This document shows positions 25,501-39,743 of a stretch of 64,000 bases of DNA, in pieces. Location: NCBI GenBank assembly GCA_034769895.1, contig CM068367.1, positions 125,463,927 through 125,527,926 of the forward strand, read 5' to 3'. Below the pieces are notes generated by a model. The model worked only from the letters and a program-made list of their open reading frames with translations, searched no databases and was not told where the DNA came from. The number at the start of each line of letters is the position of its first letter. Position 1 is the first letter of the stretch. The DNA comes from Magicicada septendecula (Eukaryota > Arthropoda > Insecta > Hemiptera > Cicadidae). Position numbers and translations under genes: made by a program.

Positions 25501-27490
25501 TTACAACCAAGAAGGTGATAGTAAACTAATCTATCATCATGTGACGTGTATAACAGTGAAACAAACTTTCTATCTATGTGTTCAAACTACAAGAATTACT
25601 AAGAATAACTACAGTCGCCTGAGATGAATGTACCACACCAGGAATGTTTCCACATACTTCTAGAACTTCACCACCACAGTATGATAATGTAACGACTGAA
25701 CTTCAAGAAACATCAGGAGGACCGAAGAACTAATTCTGCAGCAACTTCAGGAAACACACAGGTGACATGGAGGCTTGTCTTCCATGGTTAAGAGTTACAA
25801 AATTATAAACCCCAAAAGACAATTTAAATTATCATATTAAAGACTTTAAAAATTATGCTTTAAATGTAATAACATTAAAGACTTTAGAAAACTGACATTA
25901 TAGGTAACATGTAATCTAATATTTGTTGTTTTAGAAGATTAATAAAAAACCATTCTTCAAATGGTTAGAGTTTCAATATTGTACATGGCAAGGTGACCAT
26001 GATTCATTTAATATATTTGATCCCGGATCCGTGGAATTAATTAAAAAGGATGTACATCATATTTTGAGGCCCCTTTGTAAAGTAGTAATTTATATATTTA
26101 ATAATATAGTAAACTATATTGTTTGAGAATTTTCAATAGAGAACTTAATCACAAAATGTAATAAAGAGATGTCATCTAAGTACCGAGTAAAATGAGTGCA
26201 TAAATCAACAGTCTCCCCTTCCTAATATCCTGCTATATAAATTGTTTTTTTGTTGTGATTATTTTCAGTGCTTCACAACGAAGGCAGCCTGTATAATTGG
26301 CACTTCCAATTATTACTGGTTCCCTAAGTTATAACTCAAGAGATGAGGTTATAGTCTTTGTCTAATTGACATTTACATATAGTTTTTATATTAATTTTAT
26401 AATAATTAATTTTCACATAAAATCTGAGTGATTGGTCTCAACTCCAAAACCTTGGTTTTTTGTCATAACATTTATATATTTTTTATTTTAACTTACATCC
26501 TTTTTAATGATGTGTTCCAATCATTTAATACATTTATTTTATTTATATTATAAAGTATAATAATAGATCTTGTCCATTAATTCACAATAAATAGTTTTTT
26601 TATACCCTATTCAGAGTTACATTTCTTAATATGTCATGACCTCATTTTGGTCATTTCTGAGATTATCTGTTTCTCTTATAGTACATTATCAGTTTTACAC
26701 TGTTCTTCACTTAAACAATATATGGGGTTTGAGTCTTGGTCATAGTCTTTGTCGTTTTTTCATGTTAATGATATTAATTATCGGACAATATTACAAAATT
26801 TTTTTGATTACTTGGGTTCGATACTGTTCATCTCACTTTCATCTTATGATAATTTGCTTTGCAATTAGTTTCCTTTATGGAACATTCTGTGACGTTACAT
26901 ATGCTTGCCCGTTAAAATTGATAATTTGGGAAAAATCTTTCTTTAGTTTTGATGAAATTATCATTTCTATATTAACCTTTTATTATCTTCCTTATATTTC
27001 ATTCTTTTATCTTATAATTAGATTCCTGTACTACTCCTTTAATATATTAATCCATCTCATTATCCATGTCTCAATCTTTACCATATCTCCTTTTCCTTTC
27101 CTTTATCTTGATGTTAATTATTTAATCTTTGATATAACTCCCTAACAATTCCCTAACTTTTATAGCGGGTTCGGAGTCAGAGGGGCCCCATTGGCAATCC
27201 AATCTCCGCCGTTCCCTAACTATAACTACTGAAATCAGAGGAAACACATCTCTGTCCAGAAAATATATAAGACGTACTTATAATTGCACTTTCGCAACAA
27301 ATAATAATAACAATAAAATATAATATTCAAAGATCATAGGCTCCTACAAATAAATTCTCTTTCTTAATCTCTTCTGATTATTTCTCTATTATATTAATAT
27401 ACTGTTCTCCGCAGGTAAAATTATCTTTTAAAATCATTCAATGTCAATAGCTATATTTATAAATTCATCATTACCTCCTTATGTAACACA
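22582..27490 (-). repeat. Candidate long LTR between U4 and U5 gag genes, with insertion
   Basis: Same end motifs, 4,909 bases including the 1,481-bp insertion. The minus-strand TATA box is at 23546-23554. Confidence 0.45.
24873..26353. mobile_element. 1.48-kb insertion in U4, LTR-like or unclassified
   Basis: The same sequence, length (1,481 bp), insertion site and GTCTT flanks (24868-24872 and 26354-26358) as the U3 copy. It was copied with its host unit rather than inserted independently. Confidence 0.6.
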
Positions 27491-27600
27491 CTGTTTCCTT
27501 TTTTTTCCATTTATCGTTTCCTTTTAGTATCAATTATATGACAGTATTTCTCCTCCTTAGTAATATCAATTGTTATTTGATTGTTCAATAATTTATTTAA

Positions 27601-27843
27601 TTAATTATGTCTTTTCCTTCTCTCCTTCTTTAAGTACGGGTAAGTTGGTAAATATACGTTGACTTGGCTATTGGAAATAAATTTATATTTTACATATATA
27701 CTTTTGCCTTTGGTGGAAGGTGTCCTTCTCGTAATTTGTACTATCCCATTATTCCCTTTATTATGATTTTCAACTATATTATCCCTCTCTTCTAACAATT
27801 CCTCCCTAATATCTCTGAGATAATTATTTGTTCTCAATGTCAT
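27601..27843 (-). CDS. Short conserved ORF downstream of gag, U5
   Basis: An 80-aa frame with the same sequence as in U1. Function unknown. Confidence 0.4.
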   Translation of the reverse strand: MTLRTNNYLRDIREELLEERDNIVENHNKGNNGIVQITRRTPSTKGKSIYVKYKFISNSQVNVYLPTYPYLKKERRKRHN

Positions 27844-27931
27844 TGTCCTGTCTTCGTCCTGTCTATTTTTTCGTCCAGTTACCCCATAATATGGATCAGT
27901 GAAGGGCTGTCTTCCTTTTTCACTGCCGCGT

Positions 27932-29886
27932 CTAGTTTAAATGAGCACCTGTCTCATTTGCCCAGTCTCCCAGAACATTGGGTTGCTGACTTGTTTGTGG
28001 TTCCTGTCTAACCTCTGGGTTACCACTAATAGGTCGGCTATTTGTTGTATTACTTTGGTTACCTTGCGTCTGCTGTGGGTAATACACGTAAGTCGGTAAA
28101 TTGTGTTGGTATGGTTGTTGACTATTGGCCATCGTATAGTTTACCTGGGGTCTGTACTCCTGATTCCTTCTATCACCTCCCCCTTGATTGCCTCCGTTCC
28201 GATAATTATTTCCCTGACTATAATTATTCCCTCTATAATTATTGCCGCGATAACTATTTCCTTGATTATAATTTCTATGGTAATTATTTTCGGGGTAATT
28301 ATTTCGGTTTGGTCCCGGATTGTTACGGTTATTCGGACCTTGATTATTATTATTTCGGCTATTTACTGGGGTGTTATTGTTCTGGTTGTTCGGGTTAAAA
28401 TTATTACCATTTCCGCTTCCATTCCGATTTGGCCCGTTGTTACTATTATAATAGTCTACCTTACGACTGGGGGGTTGGTAGTCTTGAAATTTTCCTGCAG
28501 ACTCGCAGTTCTCTAATAGCTTAGCTAGGTCAGTAATTTTACTAAGTTGCTGGCATAATTGGCATCTTAAATACCGTAGCTATAGTGTCCAGCTAACTGT
28601 CTCACCAAACATTCTTCCGGGATTGGCGGTATTAACTTTCGTGCCAAACATATCTTTCCCAGGAAATATGATGTTGGGGATTGTCCCTTCGACGCATCAT
28701 ATTTCCCATAAAATATGTCCATTCTCACTTTGTTTTGCGCTGTTTCTGACCAATATTTTTCTTTGAATTGGCGTTTGAATTCGTTCAAGTTTGTTATTTC
28801 GGGTCGTACCGCTATCCACCAATTATCCCTCGTATTTCGGAATGTTTCGTCTAACATTTCCCTTATTCTATCCCATCTTGTTTCCCTATTCCTTTCGATG
28901 AACTCTTCCATCCTCTCCAAAAATTCCATAGGGTTCCGGCGATAATTTTGAAAGTTAATTACCTCCCTATTTTCGCTATGACACGTATGGGTATTCAATA
29001 TCGGTGTGTCCCTCAGCGCTTCTAATCTCTCCTGCAGGTTTTTCTCCCTCTGGTCAATTTCCTGTATAATATTTCTATTAGTTTTTATCTGCTCGTTTAA
29101 TCTATTTTCTATGTCATACGTTTTTTGTATTCTCTCGCTAACGTCTTTCCGGACTTCTCTTACCTCCTGCATGATTTCGTCTTGGTTTTGCCTTACCTTA
29201 TTATCGAGAGTTCGAACATCTTGTTTCGTCTCTACGGTTCGTTCCTCTATAGTTTCAAAACGGGTATTATTTCATTCCTGCAATCTTTCTAACTGTTTCG
29301 CCATTGTCTCGACCCTCCTGTCACTGTCGACTTTACTATCATCGATTTTTTGGTTTACCGTCTCATAATTTGCACTAATTTCCTTTTTCAGGGACTCTAT
29401 ACTTTTTTTATTTTCCTCCTGAATTAGCTCCAGCTTTTTCCCATTGTCATTGACCTTATCGGTTATATACCCCCTTAAAGATTCTATTTTTTTTTTGTCC
29501 AAATCCTTATTATTATCCTCCTTACCTTCCTGTCTATTTCTATTATTATCCTCCTTCAGGGATTCTATATTTTTGTTATTTTCCTCCTTCAGGGATTCTG
29601 TATTTTTGTTCATTGTTTCTTCCGTTCTTTGGAACATCATCATTATTGCGTTCATGTCGACGCTCCCTGTTATTTTTTCTGGTTCGGGTTTCTCTGTTTG
29701 GTCTCCCATTTGTATGGGTCTTTCTCCCGCTTGTTCCTCTGATTCATCTCCTGTTTGCATGGGTTTTTCCATTTCTAGTGTGGGCGGTTCTATTTCTATT
29801 TCCTCGACTTGGACTGCCTCCCCATCTTCCACACTTAATTCGGGTTCTACATTTTTCTTCACCTTCTTTCCTTTTGGTTGTGGCAT
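27932..29886 (-). pseudogene. gag-like gene, U5 (fossil, broken)
   Basis: Long coiled-coil form (extra ENNKNIESLKE repeat), with the gag domain and Asn-rich tail recognisable. It looks broken, with about two or three breaks. Confidence 0.8.
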
Positions 29887-30006
29887 CTTGATTTGTTGAT
29901 AGTTGCCGGGCTTGTTCCTTTCCTTTCAAGCCTCACTAGTTGGGCTACCAATTTATAAAGAAAAGATATTGTATGTGTTTATGTTGTTTTGTGTTGTGAT
30001 GTCGGG

Positions 30007-33000
30007 TGTTACACTCCGCGCACTTGTAATACTTACTAATTGCTGGGTTCTCTGCGACGATGTTGTCCTGCAAACACAGCTTATGCTAATATGTGTATGT
30101 GGCCATCACTTGGATATTTGTTCCAAGAAATTATTATTATTAAAAATTGATTTTTTAGTTGTTAAATTAATTATATAAAAAAAATGTGAACAAGACAGTT
30201 TGAATTATAAATAACGTGTGTTTAATGATCTTTCTTTTCATAAAAATCGTCTGAAGGACTAACACTCAAATTAAACAAAATTGCAGAGTTACAAACAAGT
30301 TATTGACAAGTTTTTTATTGATCATCGGCTGATAAAAATTTTATTGCTCAGTTGAATAGCATGAATTTAATGTATGAAAAAACTTTATACTCAGGACGTG
30401 ACTCCTTTGAACTATCAAGACAAATCAGTGGGATGCTTTACAAAAATTGTGTGATTTGAAGGTGTTTGACATGTGTAGTACAACTGTGTGACAAGGATAC
30501 CAGGTAAAAATGATTTTAACTTTTGAACAACTCACGTTCCGGTGGGTAAGTATTTCCTTCACTGGACACTGTTCTTGGGGACGATTCTAATCTTGCGCCT
30601 CTTCGTGTTTACGTTCCTCACGCACTGGTAACTATTTATAAGTCGAATTACGGTTTAAAACTCCGCACGATTTAAATAAACTTCGTACTGTTTCTATGCT
30701 TTGAATTCTGGCGGCGGCGAACAGCTGACTGCGTGGTTTCTCTATTCTGCCGTCTCAGCACTAGTTCCAAACTCAATGTAGAAGGCTCGTGTCAGTAAAT
30801 TGTTTGGGAATTTTGTCAAAGTCGGTTTATCTTAGCAAATACCAGCAAAATTAATTTTCTCTATTAAAATCGGTCCTTTTCAGTGCCGCTGGATATCAGG
30901 CTGTGTGCGTTTCTATTAAATATGGCGTGTTGCTGCTCTATTCAACAACACGTTAGCTCTTAGCGTTATACTCCTTATATAGGTTAAGTCAGTCTTTTGT
31001 CATGTACGGGAAAAAGCCTTTCTGTGTTCTCGGGTTGAATTCTTGTTTTTCGACTTCGCCTTGGACGAGATGATCGGATTCGTAGGTGATGTGTCTCTTG
31101 TGGATTCAAAGCATAAAGTGTTTTTTGTGTCAAATTTCGTCTTCCTTTTATACTCTGTAAGGGTCATTGTTTTAATTTTTAAACATGAACTTCCGGTATT
31201 TTTGAGTAAAATTTTCTTCTGGAACGTTCGAGAATATGCAAATAGAACATCATAGAACAAATTTGACTTCCATAGAAGCTTTAGAACAAAAACTTCTTAT
31301 TCTTCATACTAAAGGATATTACTGAAATTATTCTGGTATTTGTCAAACAATTTTACAGAACTACTTACAATCTGCATGCCATTATTATTTTTGGATTCTC
31401 TGCTTTCAACTGAATAAAATGATACCATACACCATTGGTTTTGAACAAATTAAATCTAATAAATTAACATAAAATACAATTCTATATTACCTTGTAGTGT
31501 TTGCACAAAATTATAATTTTCTAATTATTAAAATGTTATGAAGTTGCTTGGTTCTTGCTATAACATTAATACATAACATAATTATCTTTACATAACAAAA
31601 TGAGCAAATATTAAAACATAACATATAAATAAGTTCGTTTTTGTGTAGGCATTACATATGGCCTAGGTTTTTTGTCACTGGTTTTTTATAATAATTTGTC
31701 TTTTTCGGTATTATATATGGGATTTTTTGGGTATTCACTTAGAGTTTGTTATATTGTTTATCTTTGGGAATACCTGGTGTATCCTAATACATTTTATTTT
31801 TATTGTAATATTACTTAGCATCTCACTGTTTTGCACAGATGAGTTATTTTCTTGGTGTGACAATTTTCACTTTTATATTTAAAAATTCTCTATGAATTAA
31901 GCTTGTCTTCAATTGAGCAAGTATGTTTCCATTGTACATTATAGGATTGTACCTTTTTCCTTTATTTTTTTCTAATATTCTACAATTATTCTGTCCAATA
32001 TGACTATTTTTGTGATTGTTTTTTGGCCTCAGCCTGGTACGGTATAGGTAAATAGTTTCATAACTTGACTGTTCAAGTGTTTTAGGTGGTCATATATATG
32101 AGTATAGTTACTTCATATTGTGTTTCATTTTTAGAATACAATTTTGTTGCATTTTGACAACATTAAATTCATAAATATTACAATTTTATATGTTCATCAC
32201 ATGTTTTCAGTTTAACACTGTTTTTGATTATTTTAATTGATTTCTAATCAATTTACAGCTTTCTCTATTTAAAATAATTTGTTTGTCTTTGTCTAATTGA
32301 CATTTACATATAGTTTTTATATTAATTTTATAATAATTAATTTTCACATAAAATCTGAGTGATTGGTCTCAACTCCAAAACCTTGGGTTTTTGTCACAAC
32401 ATTTATATATTTTTTATTTTAACTTACATCCTTTTTAATGATGTGTTCAAATCATTTAATACATTTCTTTATTTATATTATAATGTATAATAATAGATCT
32501 TGTCCATTAATTCACAATAAATAGTTTTTTTATACCCTATTCAGAGTTACATTTCTTAATATGTCATAACCTCATTTTGGACATTTCTGAGATTATCTGT
32601 TTCTCTTATAGTACATTATCAGTTTTACACTGTTCTTCACTTAAACAATATATGGGGTTTGAGTCTTGGTCATAGTGTTTGTCGTTTTTTCATGTTAATG
32701 ATATTAATTATCGGACAATATTACAAAATGTTTTGGATTACTTGGGTTCGATACTGTTCATCTCACTTTCCTCTTATGATAATTTGCTTTGCAATTAGTT
32801 TCCTTTATGGAACGTTCTGTGACGTTACATATGCCTGTCCGTTAAAATTGATAATTTGGGAAAAATCTTTCTTTAGTTTTGATGAAATTATCATTTCTAT
32901 ATTAACCTTTTATTATCTTCCTTATATTTCATTCTTTTATCTTATAATTAGATTCCTGTACTACTCCTTTAATATATTAATCCATCTCATTATCCATGTC

Positions 33001-33419
33001 TCAATCTTTACCATATCTCCTTTTCCTTTCCTTTACCTTGATGTTAATTATTTACTCTTTGATATAACTCCCTAACAATTCCCTAACTTTTATAGCGGGT
33101 TCGGAGTCAGAGGGGCCCCATTGGCAATCCAATCTCCGCCGTTCCCTAACTATAACCACTGAAATCAGAGGAAACACATCTCTGTCCAGAAAATATATAA
33201 GACGTACTTATAATTGCAATTTCGCAACAAATAATAATAACAATAAAATATAATATTCAAAGATCATAGGCTCCTACAAATAAATTCTCTTTCTTAATCT
33301 CTTCTGATTATTTCTCTATTATATTAATATACTGTTCTCCGCAGGTAAATTATCTTTTAAAATCATTCAATGTCAATAGCTATATTTATAAATTCATCAT
33401 TACCTCCTTATGTAACACA
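30007..33419 (-). repeat. Candidate long LTR between U5 and U6 gag genes
   Basis: TGTGTTAC...GTGTAACA on the minus strand, 3,413 bases. The minus-strand TATA box is at 30973-30981. Just downstream of the box it has TAGCTCTTAGCG where the other units have TAGCGCTTAGCG, which weakens the small palindrome there. Confidence 0.45.
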
Positions 33420-33528
33420 CTGTTTCCTTTTTTTTCATTTATCATTTCCTTTTAGTATCAATTATGTGACAGTATTTCTCCTCCTTAGTAATATCAATTG
33501 TTATTTGATTGTTCAATAATTTATTTAA

Positions 33529-33768
33529 TTAATTATGTCTTTTCCTTCTCTCCTTCTTTAAGTACGGGTAAGTTGGTAAATATACGTTGACTTGGCTATT
33601 GGAAATAAATTTATATTTTACATATATACTTTTGCCTTTGGTGGAAGGTGTCCTCGTAATTTGTACTATCCCATTATTCCCTTTATTATGATTTTCAACT
33701 ATATTATCCCTCTCTTCTAACAATTCCTCCCTAATATCTCTGAGATAATTATTTGTTCTCAATGTCAT
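33529..33768 (-). CDS. Short conserved ORF downstream of gag, U6
   Basis: A 79-aa frame, one codon shorter than in U1 by an in-frame change (ITRTPS instead of ITRRTPS). That the length change keeps the frame open fits coding constraint, but a single case is weak evidence. Function unknown. Confidence 0.4.
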   Translation of the reverse strand: MTLRTNNYLRDIREELLEERDNIVENHNKGNNGIVQITRTPSTKGKSIYVKYKFISNSQVNVYLPTYPYLKKERRKRHN

Positions 33769-33856
33769 TGTCCTGTCTTCATCCTGTCTATTTTTTCGTC
33801 CAGTTACCCCATAATATGGATCAGTGAAGGGCTGTCTTCCTTTTTCACTCCCGCGT

Positions 33857-35778
33857 CTAGTTTAAATGAGCACCTGTCTCATTTGCCCGGTCTCCCAGAA
33901 CATTGGGTTGCTGACTTCTTTGTGGTTCCTGTCTAACCTCTGGGTTACCACTAATAGGTCGGCTATTTGTTGTATTACTTTGGTTACCTTGCGTCTGCTG
34001 TGGGTAATACACGTAAGTCGGTAAATTGTGTTGGTATGGTTGTTGACTATTGGCCATCGTATAGTTTACCTGGGGTCTGTACTCCTGATTCCTTCTATCA
34101 CCTCCCCCTTGATTGCCTCCATTCCGATAATTATTTCCCTGACTATAATTATTCCCTCTATAATTATTGCCGCGATAACTATTTCCTTGATTATAATTTC
34201 TATGTTAATTATTTTCGGGGTAATTATTTCGGTTTGGTCCCGGATTGTTACGGTTATTCGGACCTTGATTATTATTATTTCGGCTATTTACTGGGGTGTT
34301 ATTGTTCTGGTTGTTCGGGTTAAAATTATTACCATTTCCGCTTCCATTCCGATTTGGCCCGTTGTTACTATTATAATAGTCTACCTTACGACTGGGGGGT
34401 TGGTAGTCTTGAAATTTTCCTGCAGACTCGCAGTTCTCTAATAGCTTAGCTAGGTCAGTAATTTTACTAAGTTGCTGGCATAATTGGGCATCTTTAATAC
34501 CGTAGCTATAGTGTCCAGCTAACTGTCTCACCAAACATTCTTCCGGGATTGGCGGTATTAACTTTCGTGCCAAACATATCTTTCCCAGGAAATATGATGT
34601 TGGGGATTGTCCCTTCGACGCATCATATTTCCCATAAAATATGTCCATTCTCACTTTGTTTTGCGCTGTTTCTGACCAATATTTTTCTTTGAATTGGTGT
34701 TTGAATTCGTTCAAGTTTGTTATTTCGGGTCGTACCGCTATCCACCAATTATCCCTCGTATTTCGGAATGTTTCGTCTAACATTTCCCTTATTCTATCCC
34801 ATCTTGTTTCCCTATTCCTTTCGATGAACTCTTCCATCCTCTCCAAAAATTCCATAGGGTTCCGGCGATAATTTTGGAAGTTAATTACCTCCCTATTTTC
34901 GCTATGACACGTATGGGTATTCAACATCGGTGTGTCCCTCAGCGCTTCTAATCTCTCCTGCAGGTTTTTCTCCCTCTGGTCAATTTCCTGTGTAATATTT
35001 CTATTAGTTTTTATCTGCTCGTCTAATCTATTTTCTATGTCATACGTTTTTTGTATTCTCTCGCTAACGTCTTTCCGGACTTCTCCTACCTCCTGCATGA
35101 TTTCGTCTTGGTTTTGCCTTACCTTATTATCGAGAGTTCGAACATCTTGTTTCGTCTCTACGGTTCGCTTCTCTATAGTTTCAAAACGGGTATTATTTCC
35201 TTCCTGCAATCTTTCTAACTGTTTCGCCATTGTCTCGACCCTCCTGTCACTGTCGACTTTACTATCATCGATTTTTTGGTTTACCGTCTCATAATTTGCA
35301 CTAATTTCTTTTTTCAGGGACTCTATACTTTTTTTATTTTCCTCCTGAAATAGCTCCAGCTTTTTCCCATTGCCATTGACCTTATCGGTTATATACTCCC
35401 TTAAAGATTCTATTTTTTTTTTGTCCAATTCCTTATTATTATCCTCCTTATCTTCCTGTCTATTTCTATTATTATTCTCCTTCAGGGATTCTGTATTTTG
35501 TTCATTGTTTCTTCCGTTCTTTGGAACATCATCGTTATTGCGTTCATGTCGACGCTCCCTGTTATTTTTTCTGGTTCGGGTTTCTCTGTTTGGTCTCCCA
35601 TTTGTATGGGTCTTTCTCCCGCTTGTTCCTCTGATTCATCTCCTGTTTGCATGGGTTTTTCCATTTCTAGTGTGGGCGGTTCTATTTCTATTTCCTCGAC
35701 TTGGGCTGCCTCCCCATCTTCCACACTTAATTCGGGTTCTACATTTTTCTTCACCTTCTTTCCTTTTGGTTGTGGCAT
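33857..35778 (-). pseudogene. gag-like gene, U6 (fossil, broken)
   Basis: Short coiled-coil form. A long uninterrupted stretch covers most of the coiled coil, the gag domain and much of the Asn-rich tail. It looks broken, with about two breaks. Confidence 0.8.
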
Positions 35779-35898
35779 CTTGATTTGTTGATAGTTGCCG
35801 GGCTTGTTCCTTTCCTTTCAAGCCTCACTAGTTGGGCTACCAATTTATAACGAAAAGATATTGTATGTGTTTCTGTTGTTTTGTGTTGTGATGTCGGG

Positions 35899-38800
35899 TG
35901 TTACACTCCGCGCACTTGTAATACTTACTAATTGCTGGTTCTCTGCGACGATGTTGTCCTGCAAACACAGCTTATGCTAATATGTGTATGTGGCCATCAC
36001 TTGGATATTTGTTCCAAGAAATTATTATTATTAAAAATTGATTTTTTAGTTGTTAAATTAATTATATAAAAAAAATGTGAACAAGACAGTTTGAATTATA
36101 AATAACGTATGTTTAATGATATTTCTTTTCATAAAAATCGTCTGAAGGACTAACACTCAAATTAAACAAAATTGCAGAGTTACAAACAAGTTATTGACAA
36201 GTTTTTTATTGATCATCGGCTGATAAAAATTTTATTGCTCAGTTGAATAGCATGAATTTAATGTATGAAAAAACTTTATACTCAGGACGTGACTCCTTTG
36301 AACTATCAAGACAAATCAGTGGGATGCTTTACAAAAATTGCGTGATTTGAAGGTGTTTGACATGTGTAGTACAACTGTGTGACAAGGATACCAGGTAAAA
36401 ATGATTTTAACTTTTGAACAACTCACGTTCCGGTGGGTAAGTATTTCCTTCACTGACACTGTTCTTGGGGACGATTCTAATCTTGCGCCTCTTCGTGTTT
36501 ACGTTCCTCACGCACTGGTAACTATTTATAAGTCGAATTACGGTTTTAAAACTCCGCACGATTGAAATAAACTTTGTACTGTTTCTATGCTTTGAATTCT
36601 GGCGGCGGCGAACAGCTGACTGCGTGGTTTCTCTATTCTGCCGTCTCAGCACTAGTTCCAAACTCAATGTAGAAGGCTCGTGTCAGTAAATTGTTTGGGA
36701 ATTTTGTCAAAGTCGGTTTATCTTAGCAAATACCAGCAAAATTAATTTTCTCTATTAAAATCGGTCTTTTCAGGGCCGCTGGATATCAGGCTGTGTGCGT
36801 TTCTATTAAATATGGCGTGTTGCTGCTCTATTCAACAACACGTTAGCGCTTAGCGTTATACTCCTTATATAGGTTAAGTCAGTCTTTTGTCATGTACGGG
36901 AAAAAGCCTTTCTGTGTTCTCGGGTTGAATTCTTGTTCTTCGACTTCGCCTTGGACGAGATGATCGGATTCGTAGGTGATGTGTCTCTTGTGGATTCAAA
37001 GCATAAAGTGTTTTTTGTGTCAAATTTCGTCTTCCTTTTATACTCTGTAAGGGTCATTGTTTTAATTTTTAAACATGAACTTCCGGTATTTTTGAGTATA
37101 ATTTTCTTCTGGAACGTTCGAGAATATGCAAATAGAACATCATAGAACAAATTTGACTTCCATAGAAGCTTTAGAACAAAAACTTCTTATTCTTCATACT
37201 AAAGGATATTACTGAAATTATTCTGGTATTTGTCAAACAATTTTACAGAACTACTTACAATCTGCATGCCATTATTATTTTTGGTTTCTCTGCTTTCAAC
37301 TGAATAAAATGATACCATACACCATTGGTTTTGAACAAATTAAATCTAATAAATTAACATAAAATACAATTCTATATTACCTTGTAGTGTTTGCACAAAA
37401 TTATAATTTTCTAATTATTAAAATGTTATGAAGTTGCTTGGTTCTTGCTATAACATTAATACATAACATAATTATCTTTACATAACAAAATGAGCAAATA
37501 TTAAAACATATAACATATAAATAAGTTCGTTTTTGTGTAGGCATTACATATGGCCTAGGTTTTTTGTCACTGGTTTTTTATAATAATTTGTCTTTTTCGG
37601 TATTATATATGGGATTTTTTGGGTATTCACTTAGAGTTTGTTATATTGTTTATCTTTGGGAATACCTGGTGTATCCTAATACATTTTATTTTTATTGTAA
37701 TATTACTTAGCATCTCACTGTTTTGCACAGATGAGTTATTTTCTTGGTGTGACAATTTTCACTTTTATATTTAAAAATTCTCTATGAATTATGCTTGTCT
37801 TCAATTGAGCAAGTATGTTTCCATTGTACATTATAGGATTGTACCTTTTTCCTTTATTTTTTTCTAATATTCTACAATTATTCTGTCCAATATGACTATT
37901 TTTGTGATTGTTTGTTGGCCTCAGCCTGGTACGGTATAGGTAAATAGTTTCATAACTTGACTGTTCAAGTGTTTTAGGTGGTCATATATATGAGTATAGT
38001 TACTTCATATTGTGTTTCATTTTTAGAATACAATTTTGTTGCATTTTGACAACATTAAATTCATAAATATTACAATTTTATATGTTCATCACATGTTTTC
38101 AGTTTAACACTGTTTTTGATTATTTTAATTGATTTCTAATCAATTTACAGCTTTCTCTATTTAAAATAATTTGTTTGTCTTTGTCTAATTGACATTTACA
38201 TATAGTTTTTATATTAATTTTATAATAATTAATTTTCACATAAAATCTGAGTGATTGGTCTCAACTCCAAAACCTTGGGTTTTTGTCACAACATTTATAT
38301 ATTTTTTATTTTAACTTACATCCTTTTTAATGATGTGTTCAAATCATTTAATACATTTATTTTATTTATATTATAAAGTATAATAATAGATCTTGTCCAT
38401 TAATTCACAATAAATAGTTTTTTTATACCCTATTCAGAGTTACATTTCTTAATATGTCATGACCTCATTTTGGACATTTCTGAGATTATCTGTTTTTCTT
38501 ATAGTACATTATCAGTTTTACACTGTTCTTCACTTAAACAATATATGGGGTTTGAGTCTTGGTCATAGTGTTTGTCGTTTTTTCATGTTAATGATATTAA
38601 TTATCGGACAATATTACAAAATGTTTTGGATTACTTGGGTTCGATACTGTTCATCTCACTTTCCTCTTATGATAATTTGCTTTGCAATTAGTTTCCTTTA
38701 TGGAACGTTCTGTGACGTTACATATGCCTGTCCGTTAAAATTGATAATTTGGGAAAAATCTTTCTTTAGTTTTGATGAAATTATCATTTCTATATTAACC

Positions 38801-39312
38801 TTTTATTATCTTCCTTATATTTCATTCTTTTATCTTATAATTAGATTCCTGTACTACTCCTTTAATATATTAATCCATCTCATTATCCATGTCTCAATCT
38901 TTACCATATCTCCTTTTCCTTTCCTTTACCTTGATGTTAATTATTTACTCTTTGATATAACTCCCTAACAATTCCCTAACTTTTATAGCGGGTTCGGAGT
39001 CAGAGGGGCCCCATTGGCAATCCAATCTCCGCCGTTCCCTAACTATAACCACTGAAATCAGAGGAAACACATCTCTGTCCAGAAAATATATAAGACGTAC
39101 TTATAATTGCAATTTCGCAACAAATAATAATAACAATAAAATATAATATTCAAAGATCATAGGCTCCTACAAATAAATTCTCTTTCTTAATCTCTTCTGA
39201 TTATTTCTCTATTATATTAATATACTGTTCTCCGCAGGTAAATTATCTTTTAAAATCATTCAATGTCAATAGCTATATTTATAAATTCATCATTACCTCC
39301 TTATGTAACACA
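35899..39312 (-). repeat. Candidate long LTR between U6 and U7 gag genes
   Basis: TGTGTTAC...GTGTAACA on the minus strand, 3,414 bases. The minus-strand TATA box is at 36863-36871. Confidence 0.45.
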
Positions 39313-39417
39313 CTGTTTCCTTTTTTTTCATTTATCATTTCCTTTTAGTATCAATTATGTGACAGTATTTCTCCTCCTTAGTAATATCAATTGTTCTTTG
39401 ATTGTTCAATAATTTAT

Positions 39418-39672
39418 TTAATTAATTATGTCTTTTCCTTCTTTCCTTCTCTCCTTCTTTAAGTACGGGTAAGTTGGTAAATATACGTTGACTTGGCTAT
39501 TGGAAATAAATTTATATTTTACATATATACTTTTGCCTTTGGTGGAAGGTGTCCTTCTCATAATTTGTACTATCCCATTATTCCCTTTATTATGATTTTC
39601 AACTATATTATCCCTCTCTTCTAACAGTTCCTCCCTAATATCTCTGAGATAATTATTTGTTCTCAATGTCAT
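39418..39672 (-). CDS. Short conserved ORF downstream of gag, U7
   Basis: An 84-aa version of the small basic ORF. The C-terminus differs from the U1-U6 form (KKERRKEGKDIIN) because of a short CTTT-type repeat expansion, and U8 has the same variant. It lies about 70 bases beyond the gag stop, in a different frame. Function unknown. Confidence 0.4.
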   Translation of the reverse strand: MTLRTNNYLRDIREELLEERDNIVENHNKGNNGIVQIMRRTPSTKGKSIYVKYKFISNSQVNVYLPTYPYLKKERRKEGKDIIN

Positions 39673-39743
39673 TGTCCTGTCTTCGTCCAGTTACCCCATA
39701 ATATGGATCAGTGAAGGGCTGTCTTCCTTTTTCACTGCCGCGT

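Larger units (their letters stand above)
19899..27291 (-). mobile_element. Array unit U4
   Basis: A 7,393-bp unit with the second copy of the 1.48-kb insertion. It is almost identical to U3 from the gag start through the LTR region, but with real differences (for example ATGCCTGCCCG against ATGCTTGCCCG near the unit end), so it is not an exact copy. Confidence 0.85.
27292..33221 (-). mobile_element. Array unit U5
   Basis: A 5,930-bp unit without the 1.48-kb insertion. It belongs with U1, U7 and U8 in having the long coiled-coil form. Confidence 0.85.
33222..39114 (-). mobile_element. Array unit U6
   Basis: A 5,893-bp unit without secondary insertions. It has more single-base differences from the others than U2 and U3 have from each other, so it was not part of the latest duplications. 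Confidence 0.85.
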
